Assembly: GCF_016714275.1 (NCBI RefSeq)
Contig: NZ_JADJNP010000002.1
Span: 806,001-870,000 of the forward strand
Source: Tessaracoccus sp.
GTDB lineage: Bacteria; Actinomycetota; Actinomycetes; Propionibacteriales; Propionibacteriaceae
Length of the DNA: 64,000 bases
Direction of reading: 5' to 3'
Shown piece after piece: positions 17,219 to 24,293 of the stretch. A program made the position numbers and the translations under genes. The notes beneath the pieces were generated by a model that saw only the letters and a list, made by a program, of their open reading frames with translations, made no database searches and was not told where the DNA came from. Position 1 is the stretch's first letter; every line of letters begins with the position of its first letter.

Positions 17219-18309
17219 GCACATCCGAGTTCGACGCCTACCGCCCACCGGAGCAGGCCCGCCGCAGGGGTCGGGGCCGTCGTCGCGGCGGGCCGGGCCG
17301 GGGCGCGGGTGCTGCCGACGGCTCGCGCGAGATGCCGACGGTGCCGGAGGCCGAGTTCGAAAGCTACTACGACCGGCCCATCGTGAAGCCGCCGCCGTGG
17401 GGCAACCCGATCGCGACGTACCTGTTCCTCGGCGGGGTCGCGGGCGGGTCGGCGCTGCTCGGCGTGGGCGGCCAGCTCACCGGAAACCAGACGCTGCGTC
17501 GGAACTCGCGGCTCGCGGCGTTGGCCGCGGCCGTGTGGGGGTCTGCGTCGCTGATCGGCGACCTCGGCCGCCCCACCCGGTTCCTCAACATGTTCCGCAC
17601 GTTCAAGGTGAGCTCGCCGATGAGCGTCGGCGCCTGGATCCTCGGCGCGTTCGGGACCGCTTCGGGCATCGCGGCGACGGCAGAGGTCGACGACATGACC
17701 GGTCGGCGCGCGCCGCTCGGCCCGCTGCGTGGCCTGCTGCACTGGGCGGCGACGCCTGCCGGCGTCGCCACAGGCGCGCTCGCCGCGCCGTTGGCCGCCT
17801 ACACGGGCGTGCTGCTGGCCGACACAGCGAACCCGACGTGGAACGCCGCGAAGGACGAGCTCGCGTTCGTGTTCGTCGGCTCTGCCAGCCTCGCCTCCGG
17901 TGGGCTCGCAATGATCACCACACCCGTCGAGGACGCACACCCCGCCCGCATCCTCGCGGTGACGGGCGCCGCGGCGGAGCTGGTCGCCTCCGAGCTGATG
18001 GAGCGCAGGATGGACCAGGTAGCGGCGGAGCCGCTGCACGACGGCACGCCCGGTGCGCTGTTGCGATGGAGCAAGCGGCTGGTGATCGCGGGCGGGATCG
18101 GCACCCTGTTCGCCGGCCGCAGCCGTGCTCTTTCGGTCATCAGCGGCGCCGCCCTAGTCGCGGGCTCCGCGCTGACCCGCTACGGCGTCCTCCAGGCGGG
18201 CCTGAACTCCGCGAAGGATCCGCGCTACGTCGTCGTCCCCCAGAAGCAGCGCCTGAAGGAGCGCCGCGACGCCGGTGTCGTCGACGACTCCGTCACGACG
18301 GCCGGGTAG
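17215..18309 (+). CDS. nrfD: NrfD-family membrane subunit of formate dehydrogenase
   Basis: A 364-residue polytopic membrane protein of the NrfD/PsrC family, predicted to pass electrons from FdhB to menaquinone. After a charged, Arg/Gly-rich N-terminus (about residues 11-38), it has roughly eight hydrophobic segments. These include FLGGVAGGSALLGVGGQLTG and a conserved LGRPTRFLNMFRTFKVSSPMS-type loop containing the polar residues of the quinone site. It replaces the cytochrome b gamma subunit of FdnI-type enzymes. It is the last gene of fdhA-fdhB-nrfD. Confidence 0.9.
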   Translation: MSTSEFDAYRPPEQARRRGRGRRRGGPGRGAGAADGSREMPTVPEAEFESYYDRPIVKPPPWGNPIATYLFLGGVAGGSALLGVGGQLTGNQTLRRNSRLAALAAAVWGSASLIGDLGRPTRFLNMFRTFKVSSPMSVGAWILGAFGTASGIAATAEVDDMTGRRAPLGPLRGLLHWAATPAGVATGALAAPLAAYTGVLLADTANPTWNAAKDELAFVFVGSASLASGGLAMITTPVEDAHPARILAVTGAAAELVASELMERRMDQVAAEPLHDGTPGALLRWSKRLVIAGGIGTLFAGRSRALSVISGAALVAGSALTRYGVLQAGLNSAKDPRYVVVPQKQRLKERRDAGVVDDSVTTAG

Positions 18310-18347
18310 CAGCTCGTCTCCCCCTGCGGGTGCCCAAATTCGCATGC

Positions 18348-18371
18348 AACCGGGTTCGTCGCTCAGGCGTA
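18348..18371 (+). promoter_or_regulatory. Possible ECF-type autoregulated promoter
   Basis: AACC (18348-18351) and CGTA (18368-18371) are separated by 16 bases, the -35/-10 pattern of many ECF sigma factors, just upstream of the sigma gene. This suggests it transcribes itself, an inference from motif spacing only. Confidence 0.4.
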
Positions 18372-18396
18372 TCTTCCTCAAAGGGAGGAAAACCAG

Positions 18397-18888
18397 ATGA
18401 ACGAGGAACAGTTCGACCACCTCTACACCGACTCATACACGCGCCTGGTCGGACACATCTACGCCATGTGCGGCAACCTGCCAGAAGCACAAGACTGCGT
18501 ACAAGAAGCATTCATCCGCGCCTGGGACAAACGACAAACACTCAACCACACGGACAACCCAGAAGCCTGGATCCGCACCACCGCCTACCGCCTCGCCATC
18601 AGCCGCTGGCGCAAAACCATCCGCGCCCTCCGACCCCCCGACCGCGCGTTGCAGGCCCAACCCGTCGCCGAACCCAGCCCCGACCGCGTCGCCGTCGCCG
18701 CAGCCCTCGCGCAACTCCCCGCCGACCAACGACGAGCCATCGTCCTCTACCACCTCTGCGACCTCACCGTCGCCGAAGTAGCCCACGAAGTCGGCTCACC
18801 CACCGGCACCATCAAAGCCCGACTCTCCCGAGGCCGCACCACCCTCGCCCGCCTCCTCAACACCGACTTGGAGGCCCACCATGCCTGA
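18397..18888 (+). CDS. ECF-family RNA polymerase sigma factor
   Basis: A 163-residue sigma-70 family protein with region 2 (about residues 5-70, with AQDCVQEAFIRAWD) and region 4 (about residues 105-155, with LPADQRRAIVLYHLCDLTVAEVA and a helix-turn-helix GTIKARLSRGR). There is no region 1 or 3, as in ECF factors. GGGAGG lies eight bases before the ATG. It overlaps a membrane protein gene by eight bases, the usual sigma/anti-sigma layout. Codon use is unlike its neighbours: the coding strand is poor in G and rich in A-ending codons such as CAA, GAA and AAA, hinting at transfer. Confidence 0.9.
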   Translation: MNEEQFDHLYTDSYTRLVGHIYAMCGNLPEAQDCVQEAFIRAWDKRQTLNHTDNPEAWIRTTAYRLAISRWRKTIRALRPPDRALQAQPVAEPSPDRVAVAAALAQLPADQRRAIVLYHLCDLTVAEVAHEVGSPTGTIKARLSRGRTTLARLLNTDLEAHHA

Positions 18889-19798
18889 CCGCATCCCCCA
18901 ACTCGACCACCTCGCCACCGCCGCAAAGGAGACCCCCATGCTGTCCCCAGCAGAGATCCGACGCCACGGCGACCGCCGCCGCGCCACCCGCCACACCACC
19001 AGCGCCATCGCCGCCGTCCTCGCCCTCAGCGTCGGCGGTGTGACCGTGTGGAACAGCCCGCTGTTCGACAACATCCGCACGCCGCAATGGGCAGAACAGG
19101 TCCCCGGGCCCACGACTCCGACTACACAGTCTCCGCTGAACCCGATGACCACCCCCAGCCAGGACCCGTCCGAGATTCCGATGCCGGACCCGAACAACCC
19201 CGGCCCGCCCGCCCCGACGTGGGACAACCTGCCGAAGCCCGAGCTGTTCGCGTTCGACCACCCGGACTACGTCGACAGGATCAGCAACGAACGCGAGAGC
19301 CTCGAGGGCGCCCCCATTGGCGCCTGCGCACCGGACTCCGTCGGCGCACCGAACCGGGTACTCGTGCGGGAGTTCGGCGGCGGAGACACCGCGGACGCGA
19401 CCTACCGCTGGGTCGTTGTGCTGGGCTACCCCAGCGTCGACGAGGCCATCACCGGCTTCGAGGCCATCCGCGACGGCGCGAAGGGCTGCGACGAACAGCT
19501 GACCGCGGACAGCATGACCCCGCGGATCGAGGACCAGACGAAGCTCGCTGACTTCGATCGCGGCGAGGACACCGATTTCAGCAGCGTGCTCGCCAGCGGC
19601 TACCGCGAAGACGAGTCCGGCCTGTTCAGCGAAACGGTCGTCCTCCGCTCCGGTCCCCGCGTCCTGTGGACGAGCACCACCGCCCAGAACGGCGACCTCC
19701 CCGTCGACTGGAACTGCGTCCCAAACGAGGACCCGGACATGCAGCAGTGCGAGGTACCCGCCGTCCTCCCCGAGCTGTTGAGCCTGCTCGACAAGTAG
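18881..19798 (+). CDS. Single-pass membrane protein, candidate anti-sigma/sensor partner
   Basis: A 305-residue protein with a short cytoplasmic N-terminus (about residues 1-38), one membrane segment (about residues 40-56, TSAIAAVLALSVGGVTVW), a Pro/Thr-rich stalk (about residues 70-110) and an exported domain. That domain has four cysteines (GACAPD, KGCDEQ, NCVPN, QQCEV) that could form two disulfides, like PknH-type sensor domains. No HxxxCxxC zinc anti-sigma motif is seen. Overlap with the sigma gene and membrane topology suggest it senses outside signals and controls that sigma factor. The odd base use of the sigma gene ends near the membrane segment. Confidence 0.7.
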   Translation: MPDRIPQLDHLATAAKETPMLSPAEIRRHGDRRRATRHTTSAIAAVLALSVGGVTVWNSPLFDNIRTPQWAEQVPGPTTPTTQSPLNPMTTPSQDPSEIPMPDPNNPGPPAPTWDNLPKPELFAFDHPDYVDRISNERESLEGAPIGACAPDSVGAPNRVLVREFGGGDTADATYRWVVVLGYPSVDEAITGFEAIRDGAKGCDEQLTADSMTPRIEDQTKLADFDRGEDTDFSSVLASGYREDESGLFSETVVLRSGPRVLWTSTTAQNGDLPVDWNCVPNEDPDMQQCEVPAVLPELLSLLDK

Positions 19799-19823
19799 CG
19801 GCGCGTCCCGGGGCGAGCAGGAA

Positions 19824-20813
19824 TCAGCGGATACGGATGCCGGCGCCCGCGACCGTCTCGCCGATCACCGGGTAACCCGGCAGCTCGCCGACGACGAGCA
19901 AGCCCCCAGAGGTCTGGGCATCCGCGAGCAGGATCAGGTCGTCGTCCGAGACGTCCGCGACGTGGAGGTGCGGACGCACCCAGTCGAGGTTGCGGCGCGA
20001 CCCGCCGGGGACGACGCCCTCGGCGAGCGACTCCCTCGCACCGTCGATGACAGGGACGGCCGCCACGTCGATGACGGCCCCGACTCTCGAGGCCCGGCAC
20101 ATCTTGAACAGATGCCCCAACAAGCCGAATCCGGTGACGTCGGTGGCTGCGCGCACCCCGGCGGTGACGGCTGCTCGGGCGGCATCACGGTTGAGCGCCA
20201 CCATCTGCGCGACGGCGTGCGGGAACGCCTCGCCGGTGCGCTTGTGCCGGTTGTTCAGCACGCCGACGCCGATCGGCTTTGTCAGCGTGATCGGCAGCCC
20301 TGGCCGCGCGGCGTCGTTGCGCATCAGCTCCGCGGGGTTCGCGACCCCCGTGACGGCCATGCCGTACTTGGGTTCCGGATCGTCGATCGAGTGGCCGCCT
20401 GTCACCGGGCACCCCGCCTCGGCGGCGACCTCGAGGCCGCCCCGCAGCACCTCGGTCAGCATCGCCATGGGCAGCTTCTCCCGCGGCCAGCCCACCAGGT
20501 TGATCGCGGTGATCGGCGTGCCGCCCATCGCGTAGATGTCGGAGAGCGCGTTCGCGGCGGCGATCCGCCCCCAGTCGTACGGGTCGTCGACGACGGGGGT
20601 GAAGAAGTCGGCGGTCGACAGCACCGCGAGGTCGTCGCGGACACGCACCGCGGCAGCGTCGTCGCCGTCGTCGAGGCCGACGAGCACGCTCGGCGAGGTT
20701 TGGCCGACAAGCCCGCGCACGGCGTCCTCGAGCTCGCCCGGCGGGATCTTGCAGGCGCACCCGCCGCCCCTCGCGTACCCGGTCAGCCGTCCGATGTCCT
20801 GTGCAGTTTCCAT
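19824..20813 (-). CDS. selD: Selenide, water dikinase
   Basis: A 329-residue selenophosphate synthetase, supplying the selenium donor for tRNA-Sec. The glycine-rich active site reads GGGCACKIPP with the catalytic Cys and Lys (about residues 18-22), so this SelD has cysteine, not selenocysteine. Other motifs are DDAAA, STADFFTPVVDDP, the metal site GGHSIDDPEPKYG and TDVTGFGLLGHL. ATG 20813 is preceded by a leaderless -10 inside a palindrome shared with the tRNA-Sec promoter. It is divergent from tRNA-Sec, selA and selB. Confidence 0.95.
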   Translation of the reverse strand: METAQDIGRLTGYARGGGCACKIPPGELEDAVRGLVGQTSPSVLVGLDDGDDAAAVRVRDDLAVLSTADFFTPVVDDPYDWGRIAAANALSDIYAMGGTPITAINLVGWPREKLPMAMLTEVLRGGLEVAAEAGCPVTGGHSIDDPEPKYGMAVTGVANPAELMRNDAARPGLPITLTKPIGVGVLNNRHKRTGEAFPHAVAQMVALNRDAARAAVTAGVRAATDVTGFGLLGHLFKMCRASRVGAVIDVAAVPVIDGARESLAEGVVPGGSRRNLDWVRPHLHVADVSDDDLILLADAQTSGGLLVVGELPGYPVIGETVAGAGIRIR

Positions 20814-20818
20814 TCGCT

Positions 20819-20839
20819 GAGGCTACGCCTAGTAGCCTC
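20819..20839. promoter_or_regulatory. Mirror-image divergent promoter of selD and tRNA-Sec
   Basis: A perfect inverted repeat, gaggctac (20819-20826), five bases, gtagcctc (20832-20839), fills the 32-bp gap. Each arm contains TAGCCT in the outward direction. On the minus strand (20820-20825) it lies six bases before the selD ATG. On the plus strand (20833-20838) it lies seven bases before the tRNA-Sec 5' end. Each -35 region would fall over the other gene's start. Confidence 0.6.
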
Positions 20840-20845
20840 CTACCC

Positions 20846-20940
20846 GGAGGCGTCTGCGTCCTGGTGGGCGTCCCGGTCTTCAAAACCGGTGAGGCCGAGG
20901 ATCTCGGTCTGGCGGGTTCGATTCCCGTCCGCCTCCGCCA
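20846..20940 (+). tRNA. selC: tRNA-Sec (anticodon TCA)
   Basis: A 95-nt selenocysteine tRNA including an encoded CCA end. Acceptor ggaggcg pairs with cgcctcc. The anticodon stem ccggt/accgg flanks loop cttcaaa with anticodon tca. A long variable arm (about gccgag/ctcggt) and the T arm gcggg-ttcgatt-cccgt are present. It reads the UGA of fdhA with SelB. Confidence 0.95.
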
Positions 20941-20963
20941 ACCTTTTGCGGTGAGGAGCGAGG

Positions 20964-22292
20964 ATGGACGATCCGCGACGGCGCGTGCCGCGCACTGACC
21001 ACTTGCTCGCGCTGCCCATCGTCGCCGTTGCCAGGGCTCGACTCGCCGAGCAAGCCATCCGCGACGCCGTCGCTCGGGTGCAGGAGCGCGTACGCGAAGG
21101 CCGGTTGGCGGCGGAAGAGGCCGCGGCGGCGCTGGGGCGCGAGCTGGACGCGCGCCGGCCCGACACCATCACCCCTGTGCTGAACGCGACCGGGGTTGTC
21201 GTACACACCAACCTCGGCCGGGCCCCGCTCTCCGCCGCGGCCGCCGAGGCGCTCACCAGGGCCGCAGGCTACGCGGACATCGAACTCGACCTCGAAACCG
21301 GCAAGCGCGGGCCTCGCGGCGCCGGCGCACACCGGGCACTGCTCGCGGCGTGTCCCGCGGCGGAGGCCGCGCTGATCGTCAACAACGGCGCGGCGGCGCT
21401 GCTGCTCGCGGTCACGGCGCTCGGCGGCGGGCGCGAGATCGTGGTGAGCCGCGGCGAGCTGATCGAGATCGGCGCCGGGTTCCGGCTGCCCGACCTGATG
21501 GAGACCACGGGATCGCGCCTGCGCGAGGTCGGCTCCACCAACCGCACCCATCCGGCCGACTACGCGCGAGTGCTCGGCCCCGAGACCGGCTGCGTCGTCA
21601 AGGCGCACACCAGCAACTTCCGCGTCACTGGATTCACCTCCGACGTCGGCGTCGCGGCCCTTCGGGGGCTGCTCGACGAGCACGCCGCGGCGCGCGGTGT
21701 CCGCATCCCGCTGGTCGTCGACCTCGGCAGCGGGCTCATCGACCCCGACCCCGCGCTCCCCCACGAGCCCGATATCACCGGCGCGCTCCGCGCCGGGGCC
21801 AACGTCGTGATCGCGAGCGGAGACAAGCTGCTCGGCGGTCCCCAGGCGGGCATCCTGCTGGGGCGGACCGATGCGATCGGACGCCTTGCCACGCACCCGC
21901 TCGCGCGTGCCGTACGTGCCGACAAGCTCGCCCTGGCGGCGCTCGAGGCGACCCTCCGAGGGCCGGCCACCCCCGTCGCCACCTTCCTGCATGCCGACCC
22001 CGACGCCCTCGGTCGCCGAGCGCTCGCCGTCGCAGACGGGCTCAACGCCGTCGTCGGCACCGAGGCGAGGGTGGTGCCGCACGACGGAAGGGTCGGGGGC
22101 GGCGGCGCCCCAGGCCGGCCGTTGCCGGGCTGGGCGATCGAGTTGCCGGAGGCCTACGCCGAGCGATTGCGCCGGCACGCCGTCGTCGGCCGGGTGCACC
22201 AGGACCGCTGCCTCGTCGACCTGCGCTGCGTGCCGGAGGATCAGGACGGCGCACTCCTCGCCGCGCTGATCGCCGTCGCGGGCGAGCGCTGA
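20964..22292 (+). CDS. selA: L-seryl-tRNA(Sec) selenium transferase
   Basis: A 442-residue PLP enzyme that converts seryl-tRNA(Sec) to selenocysteyl-tRNA(Sec) using selenophosphate. An N-terminal helical tRNA-binding region is followed by NATGVVVHTNLGRAPLS (about residues 74-90), VNNGAAALLLA, and SGDKLLGGPQAG with PLP Lys288. The family length is about 430-460. It starts 23 bases after tRNA-Sec and its stop is three bases before selB, so tRNA-Sec, selA and selB probably share one transcript. Confidence 0.95.
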   Translation: MDDPRRRVPRTDHLLALPIVAVARARLAEQAIRDAVARVQERVREGRLAAEEAAAALGRELDARRPDTITPVLNATGVVVHTNLGRAPLSAAAAEALTRAAGYADIELDLETGKRGPRGAGAHRALLAACPAAEAALIVNNGAAALLLAVTALGGGREIVVSRGELIEIGAGFRLPDLMETTGSRLREVGSTNRTHPADYARVLGPETGCVVKAHTSNFRVTGFTSDVGVAALRGLLDEHAAARGVRIPLVVDLGSGLIDPDPALPHEPDITGALRAGANVVIASGDKLLGGPQAGILLGRTDAIGRLATHPLARAVRADKLALAALEATLRGPATPVATFLHADPDALGRRALAVADGLNAVVGTEARVVPHDGRVGGGGAPGRPLPGWAIELPEAYAERLRRHAVVGRVHQDRCLVDLRCVPEDQDGALLAALIAVAGER

Positions 22293-22295
22293 GCC

Positions 22296-24134
22296 GTGTA
22301 CGTCGTCGCGACGGCGGGCCACGTCGACCACGGCAAGTCGACCCTCGTCCGGGCGCTCACCGGCATGGAGCCCGACCGCTGGGAGGAGGAGCGGCGGCGC
22401 GGGCTCACCATCGACCTCGGCTTCGCCTGGACCACGCTGCCGTCGGGCCGCGAGGTCGCCTTCGTCGACGTTCCCGGGCACGAGCGCTTCTTGGCCAACA
22501 TGCTCGCGGGCGTCGGCCCGGCGCCGGTGGTCTGCTTCGTGGTGGCCGCCGACAAGGGCTGGCAGGAGCAGTCGTCGGACCATCGCGACGTGATTGCTGC
22601 GCTCGGCATCCGGCACGGCATCGTCGTCGTCACGCGGGCCGACCGCGCCCCGGATCTGGTCCCGCACACCGTTGCCGAGACGCGATCCGCTCTCGCCGGG
22701 ACGCCGTTGGAGGACGCACCGGTCGTGGTGGTCTCCGGGACGACGGGCATCGGCCTCGACGATCTCCGGCACCGGCTCGACGACGTGTTGGCCGCGGCAC
22801 CAGCTCCCGACCCCGCCGCCCGGGTGCGGCTGTGGGTCGACCGCTCGTTTACCATCAAGGGCGCGGGCACCGTCATCACCGGCAGCCTCACAGCAGGCGC
22901 GCTGCGGCGGGGCGACCACCTGCTCCTCGTCGCCCCCGACGGCCTCCGCGCGGTAGGCGTGCGGGGACTGCAGAGCCGCAACGCCGCCGAGACCGCGGTG
23001 GTGGCGCACGCCCGAGTCGCGGTCAACCTGCGCGACGTCGAGGCCCCCTCCGTGCACCGCGGTGATGCACTGGTCACGCCGGATGCCTGGGTGATCGTCG
23101 ACACGGTCGACATCCGCCGCACCCTCGGCACTCCGTTCACCGAGGCACCCCGGCAGTTCGTCGCCCACATCGGTGCCGCCGCCGTCGAGGCGCGGCTACG
23201 CCCGTTCGATGACGACCACGCCCGGCTCACACTCGCCCGCCCGCTCCCCCTGCAGCTCTGCGACCGGTTCGTGCTGCGCAACCCAGGCAGCGCGTCGGTC
23301 CTCGCGGGTGCCCTGGTTCTCGACGTGGACGTCCCCGCCCTCAGCAGGCGCGGCGACGGCGCGCGCCGGGCCCGGGCGCTTGCCGCCCTCGCCGAGTCCG
23401 GCGATCCCGCCGCGGAGGTGCGGCGCCGCGGCGCCATCCGCGTCGAGCGGCTGCGTGCCTTCGGCATCGCCGCGCTCGCGCAGGTTCCCGACGGCCTGGT
23501 CTCCGCGCTCGACGGCGCGTGGTGGGTCGACCCCGTCACGCTCGACCGCTGGGCAAGGACGCTGTGGGCGGCCGCAACCTCACGGCTGCGGGACGACCCC
23601 CTTGCGCCCGGCCTTGCCCAGGGGGCCGCGCTCGATCTGCTCTTGAGGCCGCCGTCGAAGAACCTCGGCACGCCGTCCGAGATCCCGCCGCTGCCCGCCG
23701 CTGTGCTGCTCCCACTCGTCGCCGAGCGCGCCGGGCTAGAGGCCCGGGGCGGAGTGCTCGTTCCACACGGCCACATCGTCGGCCTGGGATCGGCCGAGTC
23801 CGCGGTCGCCGAGGTCGAACGCCGGCTGCGCGCCGACCCGTTCGCCGCGCCAGAGGCCGAGGAACTCGATGAGCTTGGCCTAGGACCGCGCGAACTCGCC
23901 GCCGCGGAGCGCGCCGGACTCCTGCTCCGCCTCGCGGATCGGGTAGTCCTGCTGCCCACGGGCCCGGCCCTCGCGATGCGACGCCTGGCGACACTCGACC
24001 AGCCCTTCACCACCAGCGAGGCCCGGCAGGCGTTGGGCACGACGAGGCGCGTCGTCATCCCGCTGCTCGAGCACCTCGACGCTCGTGGTTGGACTCGTCG
24101 TGTCGATCCCGTTCACCGCATGGCTAAGAGCTGA
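22296..24134 (+). CDS. selB: Selenocysteine-specific elongation factor
   Basis: A 612-residue SelB, a GTPase that delivers Sec-tRNA to UGA codons next to SECIS hairpins. The EF-Tu-like N-terminus has GHVDHGKSTL (P-loop), GLTIDLGF (switch I), DVPGHERF (switch II) and TRAD in place of NKxD. Beta-barrel domains follow to about residue 350. The C-terminal winged helices that bind SECIS RNA (about 370-612) are complete. The start is GTG 22296 (MYVVATAGH). It ends the sel gene run. Confidence 0.95.
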   Translation: MYVVATAGHVDHGKSTLVRALTGMEPDRWEEERRRGLTIDLGFAWTTLPSGREVAFVDVPGHERFLANMLAGVGPAPVVCFVVAADKGWQEQSSDHRDVIAALGIRHGIVVVTRADRAPDLVPHTVAETRSALAGTPLEDAPVVVVSGTTGIGLDDLRHRLDDVLAAAPAPDPAARVRLWVDRSFTIKGAGTVITGSLTAGALRRGDHLLLVAPDGLRAVGVRGLQSRNAAETAVVAHARVAVNLRDVEAPSVHRGDALVTPDAWVIVDTVDIRRTLGTPFTEAPRQFVAHIGAAAVEARLRPFDDDHARLTLARPLPLQLCDRFVLRNPGSASVLAGALVLDVDVPALSRRGDGARRARALAALAESGDPAAEVRRRGAIRVERLRAFGIAALAQVPDGLVSALDGAWWVDPVTLDRWARTLWAAATSRLRDDPLAPGLAQGAALDLLLRPPSKNLGTPSEIPPLPAAVLLPLVAERAGLEARGGVLVPHGHIVGLGSAESAVAEVERRLRADPFAAPEAEELDELGLGPRELAAAERAGLLLRLADRVVLLPTGPALAMRRLATLDQPFTTSEARQALGTTRRVVIPLLEHLDARGWTRRVDPVHRMAKS

Positions 24135-24145
24135 CCACAAGTCCA

Positions 24146-24205
24146 TTGGTTTCGACGCGGACCTGGGCGCTTCGCGCCGCGGGTCCGGCTCAACCAGCGG
24201 TCAGG
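24146..24205. repeat. Stop-adjacent hairpin repeat, copy 1
   Basis: Begins ttggtttcgac and ends ggctcaaccagcgg. It folds as a nested hairpin (tggtt/aacca, ggacc/gggtcc, ggcgc/gcgcc). Related copies lie at 37918-37972 and 58472-58529, each next to the 3' end of a minus-strand gene. The tail caaccagcggtcag recurs just before the tkt stop (24285-24298). Confidence 0.65.
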
Positions 24206-24242
24206 TCACCACCGACTCAACCGGCATCACGCGCTGACGTCA

Positions 24243-24278
24243 ATCGCGCCCCGGTGAGTATCCCCACCGAGGCGCGAT
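24243..24278. terminator. Bidirectional hairpin between selB and tkt
   Basis: A 13-bp interrupted stem (atcgcgcc-c-cggtg with caccg-a-ggcgcgat) and an 8-nt loop lie between two convergent genes. There is no T tract, as in many high-GC terminators. Confidence 0.6.
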
Positions 24279-24293
24279 CTGCCCAACCAGCGG

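Noticed and set aside
20880..23168. Long minus-strand reading frame (about 760 codons) opposite selA and selB
   Set aside because: Antisense shadow typical of 70% GC coding DNA; no family motifs, while selA and selB on the plus strand are unmistakable.
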